A stretch of 64,000 nucleotides of DNA from contig OX387194.1 of assembly GCA_947561395.2 (NCBI GenBank), forward strand, positions 28,840,036 to 28,904,035. Reading direction: 5' to 3'. Shown one piece after another: positions 36,901-48,900 of the stretch. How positions within the stretch are numbered: position 1 is the stretch's first letter; the number at the start of each line of letters is the position of its first letter. The DNA comes from Buxus sempervirens. Lineage: Eukaryota > Streptophyta > Magnoliopsida > Buxales > Buxaceae. The notes beneath the pieces are model-generated. The model had not been told where the DNA came from and did not search any database. It saw nothing but the letters and a program-made list of their open reading frames with translations. A program made the translations under genes and the position numbers.

Positions 36901-39900
36901 AATCCTCAAGTCTAAGTATCACGCTCATCAACCTCAGCTCACTCTGGATAGTAGTAATCCTCCGGTAAGAATTGAGCAAAATCACTCTGGAAATCACCAC
37001 TATGATCCCCTTCTCGCGTATCAGCTGAAAAAAATAAACAAGATAAAAAGTAGGGTGAGATACGAATATCTCAGTAGGTATCACATGCATGCTACAAACA
37101 GCTTATATATGAAAGTAATCATTCATGTACGATTAAACAGGCACGGGTAATCAGGCTTGTTTAAACAATTATAGCAAACGTAAACACAAAACATCATTAA
37201 AACAATTTCTAAGGATCAGAGAATAGAAGAAATAATATGATCCAAGATTCAGAATTATATAATATAATCCAAAACAATACAGACAACTCAGTGTCAAATA
37301 AAACTGGAATGTACTAAACAGTCACATCCATCCATAATGTATCACATACATGCCTCCCGCATGTGTCAAAATAATAGTAACAAATGTTTCATGATATCAA
37401 TGTCATTGTAGGACTCACAAAGAAAGATAAACTTTTGAGATGACTTTCTACCAAATGCTATACTACCGTGCGGCTTAAGGATAATGGTACTGTGACACTC
37501 AAACACGAGACATCTCCTAAGATAAGAGCCGTAGTCATCGACTTATTGCGCACGAACTCAACAGAGTTGGCATGAACTACTAGCATGCAGCACCTAAATC
37601 AATATATGGAGATGGCCGCTGATCCACATGTACAGGAATCACCAGCGAGGCTCGAAATGATCCTACAGACATGGGATCCTCTAGTGCAAACTAACTTGCA
37701 AAGGAAGCGCGCTCGCACGAGGGAGTAACTCAACCCAAATGAAATATCCCTTAGCTATTTAGCTTATTCTATGGATCCAATCAGCTATGCCCACTAGACA
37801 CCAAAAATCCCTAATGACTCATCTTTATGTAAATAATAGTGTCTAGCGGCATATAAAGGTCAATTCTGTAATTTTTATCAACATTGGGTTATCTGAGTTG
37901 AAATTTTGATCATAAAGTTCTATCTGTAGAAATCTGGTTGATGATGTATAAATAATTGTTTCATAATTAATAATCCCCATTAATAAAGTTTATTTGTACA
38001 AAAACTTAGAATTTCTTATTATGTCCAAGTTTAGGCAACTAATAACCTAAAATAACTCCCTAATTATTTTTCTGTAAAACAGGGTGTTTTGGTAATTTAT
38101 TTTGACTTAAAACATCTAATTTAATTGATAAAATTCATTAAAAATCATTTAGAATCGAATTTGGAATCAAATTATGAAAATCGGGAATTTTCTGTTATGG
38201 GCACTCAGGACAGGGCGCCTAGGCGCACTAGGTAAGCGCTGGTTCATTTTCGCCAATTTAAGTTTCTCAACGGGCGCTCAGGATTGCTTAGGCGGTCGAG
38301 GTAAGTACCCGCTTTATTTTTCAACACCTACCCCCTGCTTCTAAGCGAAGGTGGGCGGCCAAAATTTTTAACACAGGCACCTACAATTGCCTAGGCGGTC
38401 TAGGTAGGCACCATCCATTGACGGCAAACAGCGCATAAAAACTTGATTTTTCTCTGTTCTAAACAGTTCTAACACGTATAATCGTTCATATTCAAACTAA
38501 ATAGATACTTATACATCAATTAAACATGCAATACGAATCGAATAAACCAAAAACTCAATCAAATGGAGAAAACGTGTGCTACCTACCTTGATCGTGCGTT
38601 CTCCTCTAACTAGCAACTATCACAGACGCAAGACACTTCAGGATTATGAAACTCAAGGCTGAAACTCTCTCTTTTCCTTCTTCTCTTCTTCTTCTTCTTC
38701 CTCTTCGTTTTTCTTTCGGTCGTTCTCAGTCGCGGTTTGTCTTCTCCGGCAGTCGAATACCCAACAATACAAAGAGTATACCAACTGTATACCCCTAGGG
38801 CAAATACTCTACACTTATATACCTACTATTCCATGCAACACACATGTATCAATCACCACACAATTGCCCAATCAAAATACGGCAGCATTAAAATATAAAT
38901 TTTACCTCGATAACTCACGATCGAACGGCTTGATCTGCGCCAAACTCCTGATCTCCATTAATAATAATATCACCTATAATTATAAATTATTTCATCAATC
39001 AAAATTCCCAAGAATATTAATTATTAATTTATTTTATTATTTAAGAAATTTTTGGGGTCTTACAGACATTACGAGGGGATGCACCAAGGGGGAGACCTAG
39101 ATACGACATTGGCCAGCTACCCACTTGACAACCTAATATCCGACTAAGAGATATAGTCTCCTCCTCACCGATGTTCAACCTTACCAAGGAACTCTTCTCC
39201 CAGTACACCTTCAACCCCGATATGATGTGGAAGGTATGCAATATACTCTTGAACCAAAACATTTGGTCTTTAGATGCTTCCAAAAATACCAAGGTATCAT
39301 CCGCAAACTGTACATGGGATATCGTTACCTCATCCCTTCCAACCTTGAAACCTTTAATCAATCCCCGCCTCCTACCAACCATGAAAAAACTATGCAACAC
39401 CTCTGCTACCAAAGTGAACAAGAAAGAGGATAAAGGATCCCCCTGTCCCTATCTTGGGGCCCTCATTCTCCACTTCCTTCCTTAATATCCAAATAAGCTA
39501 TTTCATCCAAAGCCGCCTTTTTCTGACTCTCCACCCTCCCAAATGTTTGCTTGTTCCACCCTTTAATTTTGTACTTGACCTCACGTAAGCATCCCATGAA
39601 TCTAGAACCTGCCCACCTAGACACAACATTGCTCCCTTCAGTCCACCACCCCTGAATAAGATTCTGGAAAGAGGGATGGTAGAGCCACATGTTTTTAAAC
39701 TGGAATGGAGTAGGACCACCATGCATAGGCTCATTAGTCAACACCAGAGGAGAATGGTCAGAAACAAGTTGAGGGAGAACCATTTGAACAATTGGCATAA
39801 AATGGCCATCCCACGAACTCGAAGCAAGACATCTATCTAATCTAGAACACAAAGGAGGAAATTGGAGATTTGACCATTTAAACTGCCCCCCTTGCAATGG

Positions 39901-42900
39901 ATAATCAATTAGCTCGCTTCGTTGAATCCAGTTCGAAAAGTCCCTCATACTTCTAGTGACTCGGTTTCTTCCATTATTGGACTCATGCGAAAATCTATAC
40001 ACATTAAAATCACCCACAACCAGCCAAGGTGAGGCATCCCTAGGTTTCCGATCATCCAATTCTTGCCAAAAAAACTCCCCACCCCGTGCCCGACATGGGC
40101 CATAAACAGCAGATAATGTCCACTTAAACTTATCACTAACCGATTCGAAACCTATAGTAACCGAGAAGGTGCCCAGCTGATTATTAACCTTAATAAGACT
40201 TTGAGAGTCCCACATAACTAGAATCCCACCAGATCTACTAGAAGACAGCAAAATCTCCCACTCTACTCCTTGAAGATGCCACAACCTCTTAACCACTCTC
40301 TAATCCACATCTTCTAGCTTAGATTCAACCAATACAATGATATCTGGCTTCCTAAGATTACACATTTCCTTCACCGCCCTTTTTTTGTCGCTTCCGCCCA
40401 GCCCCCTAATATTCTAGCATAACATCTTCATGGATCACTAGACAATCCCTTTTCCCCAATCTTCTCCTTGAATATTTCAACCGCCATACGTATTGGCACT
40501 GGATCCCCACTTAGGGGGACCACCTCCTCTATAACCATCTCTGAAAAGGATTCAACTCTGTTCCACATTAAGTTTGAATCCACCCCCTTTCTTCCATTTC
40601 TCCTTTTGCCATCCCCCCCCACCCATTTAAATGATCCTTAGCCCCCAATAATTGTGGCATTTTAGGACATTCGCTCAGATTACTATAGCATCTGGAAAAG
40701 AAGATACTAGATATTCATTACAAGAAGAGGAAACACCAGGAAACATACCTGCGTTAGGCCCGTCATGATACCTTGATGAAACAACAGGAGATTGTGGAAC
40801 AAACAATGAAGGAGTAGGAGAATCAAGAAGGGGAACGGATGGGAGTGAAGCCTGTGGATCACCTCTAGAGATCTCCACCTCTGCCCAAGATTTATGCCAG
40901 CTAAACTTCTCCAGAGCCGATGAATTAGGATCATTGCCCCACATTTTCGACCTCCTGGCATACACCTTCTGGAAAGACACCAAAGGAGTATCTTCCCCCA
41001 AAATAACATACGTTTCCACACCAGGCTCTGTGCGCCCCTCCTCCATCCTTTTGCGCCTCAAACCATTAGCCCTAAGGTTACCAACGGGTGTCAATTCCTT
41101 GCCTACTATTTCGTTAGATTTTGGAGAGCAAGCGGAGAACGTCGCCGCTTGCTGTGGAGGATTATCGCAAGACTATGGATCTGTGGATTTGTGAAGGAAC
41201 TTCAACATAATCTCCTCCACCCACTGCTCGATCTGGGCCTTCCATTTTTCTTGAGCGATTGAATCCTCGCACTGAATAACACCTGACTTCTTCGCCATCC
41301 TTGAACGAGGAGATAGAATCTCCTCTGTCTCCAACACCTTGTTGTGATCCTTCTGAGAGTCGAGAACGTTGTCCTGGATGGCCCCTACCCCAGCACAATC
41401 CCTCCCACATCCACTACCGCCATCCTCCAATAGCTTCGACCTCTGATTGCTGGCCAGAACTTGGCAATCATCTTCCTCGCTTCTCCTTTCACACAAGGAC
41501 GCCGACCCTTCATCTTCACCCACGTAATCCCTCTGCAAACAAACCGGGTCACCGCCTGGGTACCGGCCCAGAATGCCTGACCCTCCCTGGGGCCCAATCT
41601 GCCTGCCATTATCATTAGACTCATATATAGGCCCATGAACCCACTCATTTCTGGAAAGCCCATATGACCTGCTATGACCGTTCGGCTATATCCCCTGCCC
41701 ACTTAGGCCCAAACCAGGCCCATTCAACCCAGAATCACCATTCGGCCTAAGCCCACTTCCATATGCCCCGAGATTGATTGGCTGCACCAAAATTCAAGAA
41801 AGAGGCTGTATCCAAACGCCTGTTCTCCCTGTCGCCCGACGACCCAGGTAAGCCATCCTTAACTGCTTCTTTGAAACTCCTGCCCCTAGCCCATTGTCCT
41901 CCTGAAAATGAGGTTCCCAGTCCCTCCGACAATAAGGAAAGAGGTCGCCCTTCACTAAGAATATGAACCAAAACACCAAACTTCACGTTACCATCCCAGA
42001 TATTGACCAATCTAGGAATCTTCATTTGGCTTTCCTACTTAAGCTTAAGGGAAAAGCCTCCTGCAAACCTCCCTGAGGAACGAAAGGAACCCATTTGCCG
42101 AATACCACCACACACTTCACCAATCGCCTTAAGAGATGACTCGGACCAAAGATGGATTGGAATCCCCAAAAGCAAAACCTAGGTTCCCCCACCACTTCCA
42201 AAGCCATCACCAAGACCTGAAATACCACCCCATTGAGAGAATTGGACTTTAACTCCGGAAGCCATATATACGTGGGTCTTTAACAATACATCAGCTTCCT
42301 CTTCCATCTTCGGGCACACTACGATTGCATGAGATGACAATGGGATAAAGTGTAGAGTCCTTCCTTCTTCCCAACTTCCATCATCACGTTCTCCCAGTTT
42401 GGCACTTCCACTTGAGAAGAACAAAGCAATGGGTATTTCCACCTGATATCATCTAGGAATTCATCTTGCCTCAAATACACAGCTGGCGGCTCACCCTCAA
42501 CTTGGGATGAGCAGCTGGTGCGATTACCATTGAACCAGTATTTCTCAATACATTCCGTAGTCATCGGACTTGATCGGGGATGCAACAAGCCACAACCCCA
42601 TAGCACATATTCCCATCCTGCTACTTCATTCTCTTTAGGGAAAACAATTAACACGTTCCTTCTGGCTCGCGACATCATCGATAACTGAACAAATTTCCCC
42701 CTAGCGTTCTTCTTAAGCTCCAAGACACACGACATACTTCCTTCCCGGAATGTTCCCAGCAGCCCAAGCTTCTCTTTCTGACGCAAACGTTGAAATTTTA
42801 AACATAACCAGTTAACCCCTTCGACGCTCAACATTAAGCTCTCCGAGAACCACCTACTTCTCTCAAATATTTGCAAGGCCAAGCGATTTGAAATATTTGC

Positions 42901-45900
42901 AAAAGCAAATATGAAGATCTTGTTGCCAATCTTGACATCCCTCACCCGCTTACTGGACCTTCCCCTGGCGATAGCCTGAGAATAGGACCCAGGGTCCTGA
43001 CGGTGCTCCGGTGAATGCTCCGTCAAACCTTCTGCATCTTCCTCATCAGCTACCAACCCATCATTACCATTACAAAGCGTTGCTCCTCTTCCCAGAGAGG
43101 CCGCCATTTGCGGCCTGCCCGTCTGTTGCCGTTCAATAGAGGAGCCGAAACCTACAGTGAGCCTGTAGACCCGCAATCAAACTCGGCGCACTCTTCGACA
43201 ACCTTACCACCGGTCTACCCAAGCAATTGAATGATATTCTTGACTCACTCGCCTTCTCCGACGATCACCTCAGTTTGCCAAACCTCTCGCTCGACGTTTA
43301 CCGCTCACCGAAAACTTCAGATCCCCTTTCGCCATTTGCATCTATTGTATATATATATATATACAAATTTGTCGATAGTAGGGTTGAACATTAAGGAGGA
43401 GGAGTTGGGGGTATTCAGTCAGATTTTAGGGTGTTAGGTGGCATCCTGGCCTATGTCATATCTTGGGCTTCCCCTTGGTGCATCCCCTCGCATTGTCAGT
43501 TTTTGGGAGCCAGTTATAGAGAGATTGGAGTGGAGATTGGCGTTATGGTAAAAGAATTATTTGTCTTTGGGGGGTTGTATTACTCTAATCAGGGTGGTTT
43601 TAGCTATCCTTTTGGTCTACTTTATGTCATTGTTCCGTATGCCTAGGCATGTAGTGGCCATTATTGAGAAAGCCCAAAGGGACTTTCTATGGGAGGGATG
43701 TGGTTCTAGGGAGATGCATCTTGTGGGTTGGGAGAAGGTCTGTTTGGATAGGGAAGATGGTGGTTTAGGTTTGGGTATGGTGGCTTCCAGGAATTCCTCT
43801 TTACTTGCTAAATGGTTGTGGCGCTTCAGCACTGATAAAGAAAGTCTATGGCATAAGATGATTGTCAACAAATATGGTATCAATGCTAATGGGTGGTCAA
43901 TAAATGTGAGGGCTCGTCCTGCCAGAAATTGTCCCTGGAAAGCTATTATGAGAATGGTTTCGTTGTTTTACCCTTAAGTCAGGATGGCAATTCATTCCTA
44001 GGGTTCGGTTTGGTTTTGGCATGATTGGTGGTGGGGCAATATTGTTTTGTTGAGTCTTTTTCCATGTTTATTTTCCTTGGTCATCCATCCTGATGCTTTT
44101 GTGGCTGATATCCTTTCTTCGTCTGTGTCTGGTCTCTCGTGGAATTTGGCTTTTAGGAGAGACCTTCGATTTGTAGAACTGCAAGAGCTTGCTTCTTTTC
44201 TAGATAAGTTAAAGGATGTCTCCATTGACCCGTCTAATGATGATTTGCCGATCTGGTCCCCTTCTCCTTCTAGTAGCTATTCTTGTAAATCCTTTTTCAA
44301 ATTGCTCAATCAGAGTGGGTCTCCCCATCCCGTATCCTTTCCAATATCTTGATTGTGGAAGCCCAAGGTTCCCCCTAAGATTAAGGCCTTCTTGTGGACT
44401 GTTATCCTATATAAGATAAATACGGCTGATCATCTCCAAAGAAGATGGAAGACGTGTGCTTTATCTCCTCGTGTGTATTATGTGTATGGAAGGGTGGAGA
44501 GCATTTGTCATCTTTTTGTACAGTGTCGTTTTGCATACATTATATAGATGCGGCTATTCCAAATGGTGGGAGTTTCTTGGGTCTTACAAGATGCCCTAGC
44601 AGCGTTGTTTCATCAATGGAGGGTCAAAGGATTGGAGAAGAGGGGCTACATTATCTCTAGTATTCTCTTTCATGCAGTTGTATGGTATATTTGGATGGAA
44701 TGCAATGGGAGGATATTTCAGGACTCTTGGATGTTGGTGGAGCAAGCGTTCGACTCTATTTTAGTTGCAGCAGCATCATGGGTGACGGTTCTTAGTTTCA
44801 TGGCATATGTGTGCCGGATATCGTTAAAGAGTGGCATCGCTGGTGTTTTTCGTCTCTTGTTGTACCGGATGGTGGGTCGGAAGGAGGGATTAGTTGAGGT
44901 CTTCGAGGAGGCATCCTTGGGTTAGGAGAGTGTGTGAGTTGGTCTTGATGTTGAATGTCTTATTCAACATTGATCCCATGACCTGTATATTTCTGATGTG
45001 CAGATCATTCTTATGGTGGATATGATAGGTTTCGATATTATGGTGGATTGGGGTCGGGTTAGGGTGGTTTTTGAGTTGGTGTGTTCATGATGTGGGCCAT
45101 GTTTATCTAGACTTGCTGTAAATGCTTCTTCATTATATATATATATACTCATACTATCATTACTCATCAAAAGAAAGAAAAAAACAAATTTGTATATATT
45201 GTTGGCTACTTACATCTAGTGGTGAGGGTTTTCATAGCAGCCAAGACCCTGCTTGTATGATATAATTATAACTTGGAAGTATGAAATATGGTAGTCTGGT
45301 ATATGATTTTAGATAAAACTGTGTAATGATTTTTGGAGTTAGACTGTTACAGAGATTTCAGGAATATCTACAGGTGTATTAACCTTTTCCAAAAATGGTG
45401 GCTCAGAGTTGTGATCCAATCAGATTAAAGCCCGTAAAACGGCAATGTACACGTTAAATGCTATAAATGTACTAAGAGGTTAGGTACTTGGAATCTATAT
45501 TGGGAATGTATGCTATCCAATGTACTCTGAAAGTCGTATTACATAATATACATGACATCCTGTGTTGGGGGGATAGGCATACAGTATTGCAACATTATAG
45601 CTGTCCACATGCCTAGGGGGATGGAGACTATAGTGAGAAGCACGAACTACATATACTGCATGCATTGTAAATTTATTGTGCATGATTTTACTCGTTTTGT
45701 GTGGCATGCTATATTAGAAGGTATCTATTTGGGACATGCATGCATCTTAGGTTTGCATTGCATAAAAACACACATCATTTGTATGGTTTAAATTCAGTGA
45801 TTCTATGTAATTGATTTGTTGGTTTATTCCACCAATGTAAGGTTTCAAATTGGAACCAAGTTTGTAGGATGAAACCTATTGGGCATTACTCAACCCCTAT

Positions 45901-48900
45901 ATTTTAACATATGTAGATGCTAATATAGATATAGATCAGGCACATGACTTGAAGTAACAGATCTCTAACCTTGATCAGCATATTCCTGCATTGTGATAAT
46001 CTACTTAGTTTATAAGGTTGGATTAGATGTTAGGAATTTTGTTTTGGATTGTAATACCTTAATTGTATTTAGATTTTATTAAGTTATTTTATCATTAACT
46101 CTGATATAATATTTGTTTTATTTATTTCTAATCTCAATTGCAACGATATTGGGTATCATTCTTAAAAATAATGTCATTCAACATTGATGCACAAGTGAAA
46201 GAATATTGCTTGATTTCTGTTTGGGGAAGGGAAATTGCAATCACGTTCAAGTTTTCTAGTAGTATTATTACTTAAGAATATTTACTAATATAATAATTAT
46301 GGTTGAAATTTTAGGGCATGACACAATTTCTCTAGGGATCAATAATTTTCTTTTTATCCATCTATCTAACTAATAATTCAGCAAACCAACTAACTAATAA
46401 ACTAAAAACCACTTGAAGAAAATCTTTTTAATAACTAACAATCATAAGAGAATCTTTTTGTGACTAACTAACCAACTAATTAGCTATCTAATTTACTACT
46501 AACCACCACATTGATATGGCTAGTCGATTGAGAATGTGGCCCTATAATAATCCCATAATTTTAATTAACTAACTACTACAATAATAGGGTATGTTGACTA
46601 TAATAGTAAACATAAAATAACTGATCTTTGTAACTAACTAATGAAGTGACAACCACATATACAAGGCCTATCTATACTCTATGAATAATTAAGGTTTTTA
46701 TTTAATAACCACCAATTACATAGGACCTGAATAATTGTTAAATCTATTATTTAATAATTACCACTTATACAATACCTATAATTATTAAACCTTTTTTTAA
46801 TTAATAATTACCGCTTTCATAGGGCCTACAATAAATTAAACTATTTAATTAATTTGAATCTCAAACTATAGGGCCTAGCCATACTTTAATTAAAGTATTT
46901 AATTATTAAAAATACCCCATTATTTAGAGGTCACGGGTTCAAGTCATAGGAAATAGCCTCCTTGCTTATGGGGGTATGGTTGCATACATTAGACTCTTCC
47001 CAGACCCCCTCGCAGTGGCAGGAGCCTCGTGCATTGGGCTAGCCCTACAACCCATTATTTGGAGCTTGTGTAATTAAACATTTTCCCTAAGATGAATAAA
47101 TATAATAATTTAATTTAACTTTCACTTGTAAGTAGGGCATGTAACCTTGTAATGTTTAAATAAATTTGAAGGTTAATCTACCACCCTCATGGGGCTTTCC
47201 AATTGGGTATTTCTCCATAACAAGTTAATCAATTTAAAACTTCAATATGCTTTTGTCAAGTGAGCGTAAGAGCGTAAAATTATTCTTTTAAAATATCAAG
47301 AACAATGTAGACTTTATCATTCAATGTATCTTGATCAAGAATCAGTCTTCTATAATCAAAAACTTGCTTATATCCTATGCATCAATTTTTACTACAAAAA
47401 ATAATGTCAAGATCCTACTAAAGATCCTTAATAATCAATAAAGAACGTAAAAGGCTCCAGTCTTGCATGAAACTCAATTAGATCACATTCTTCCAAGATA
47501 AATAACATCACGGATTCAAAAAGGTCATCAAGAACTCGAGTTATTATCAAGAACACCATAAGGATAATAAAGAATCAATAAAGATGATCAAGAACTCAGC
47601 ATGATTGATTAGGAACCTCTTTCTTGCATGCAAACATGTGTATATTATTCCTCTTCATGTGAAAGAACATCAAGAACTCATTTGTCATCATCTAGAACTT
47701 AACTATTGCATGTAAACACATGTTTATCTTACTTCTTTATGAGAAAAAAATACAAAGAACTCATACAATACTATTAAAACTCTATCTTGATTCATTCTAC
47801 TAATTTAATGTTTCCAAACAAAATAAAGTATGTAAAATCCACCTGCCTCTTGTTGTTGAATTTTCTTTACAACCAATCTTCACCAAAAAGCAAGAATTGA
47901 ATCCTCCAAGATTCCCTAGGGCTGCACGATTGGAGTTCTCTTGTCTCTCTTGGAGTTCTTTTTTTTGGCAAGTTTTGTAGGTTTTTAGGTGTATTTTATG
48001 TTGAAATATCATGTATGGGCCCTTTGATATACATTGCAGCACCCTCACTTATCAGCTTAAGCTTTTAGTTGCAACGGTCGTTTAACATGCTATTAGATCA
48101 AGAGGTCTTGTGTTTAACTTATGGAGGTGAGTTGCCTTGGCATTTATTTTTATATACCCTATATTTGTCCTCCCCATATATGTTCCCGTACGAAGTTGCA
48201 CGTGTGGGGGAGTGTTGAGATATTGTATTCGGGCCCTCTTATATACATAGTTACACCTTCACTTATCAGCTTAAGGTTTTAGGTGCAATAATTGTTTAAC
48301 ATTTTACACCCAATTAAATCCCCCCGCAGCTGCAAAGATAAATTAAACCCCATCCACAACAATTCCTCAAATTTTCTCAAAGAGGGGAATTGTTCAGCCT
48401 ATTCCACCATCCCAATAATATTCCCTGGCTGTGACTTTGTGTACTTTGGATGTAATTAGCTATATTCACAAATTGTGAGCAATAATGATCCACTCTATAG
48501 TGCAGGATCCATCAAGAATCAGTCCAGAAACTATTTATTGAGTTTGACCATGTAAATGAATCAGTGGCATGTTACAAGTAAAAACCTCGATATTTATTTC
48601 TGTAGCTTTCCCTTGCAAAATCTCAACCCCTTCCACACACACACACACACACACACATATTTTATATAATTTGTTGGTTCAATTGTTGATCTGATGATTG
48701 ATAATTTTTGAAACCTTGTTTCTAGGTTGAATTGATCTGTCTCCATTTTTGCTCCTCTTTGATGAATCTGGTTTTCTTTCCCTTCTTCTTTTTATTAATT
48801 TTTTTTAAAAAATTTTGTATATGCTCACTGGGTCCTGATATTTTTTCCTACTTCTGTGAAAACTGCAAATATAACAGTTTAGTTTTGGTCCTTGCATTTG

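Larger units (their letters stand above)
36553..39064 (-). mobile_element. Complete 2.5-kb solo LTR inside the LINE (member 3 of the large LTR family)
   Basis: It starts TGTAACGCCACAAACCC (36553) and ends TTTGGGGTCTTACA (39064). Exact 5-bp duplications GACAT lie at 36548-36552 and 39065-39069. Removing it restores the LINE reading frame zone from L-P-L-G-A-S-P-R-N into S-F-W-E-P-V-I-E. On the minus strand it shows a TATA box (38812-38822), a purine leader, a donor-like AAG/GTAGGT at about 38588, a GC-rich GCGCCTAGG block (38210-38420), an acceptor-like TTTTTTTCAG (about 37025) and an acidic frame ending E-D-Y-Y-Y-P-E-stop (36939). No gag-pol. The insertion postdates the LINE. Confidence 0.93.
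34862..43345 (-). mobile_element. Near full-length L1-type LINE, split by a solo LTR and internally deleted
   Basis: It reads right to left. From the 5' region near 43340 it has an ORF1 zone (43176-40430), an AP endonuclease (40430-39463), the C-terminal part of the reverse transcriptase (39455-39070, then 36552-36290), a zf-RVT region (36276-35350) and a 3' poly-A seen as a 13-T run at 34862-34874. A solo LTR (36553-39064) sits inside it. The N-terminal half of the reverse transcriptase is missing, because the endonuclease linker joins directly to Q-G-D-P-L-S. I could not find a target duplication, so the 5' end is approximate. Confidence 0.85.

Noticed and set aside
41301..43230. Plus-strand ORFs opposite the LINE ORF1
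   Set aside because: They are shadows of the minus-strand LINE coding region.
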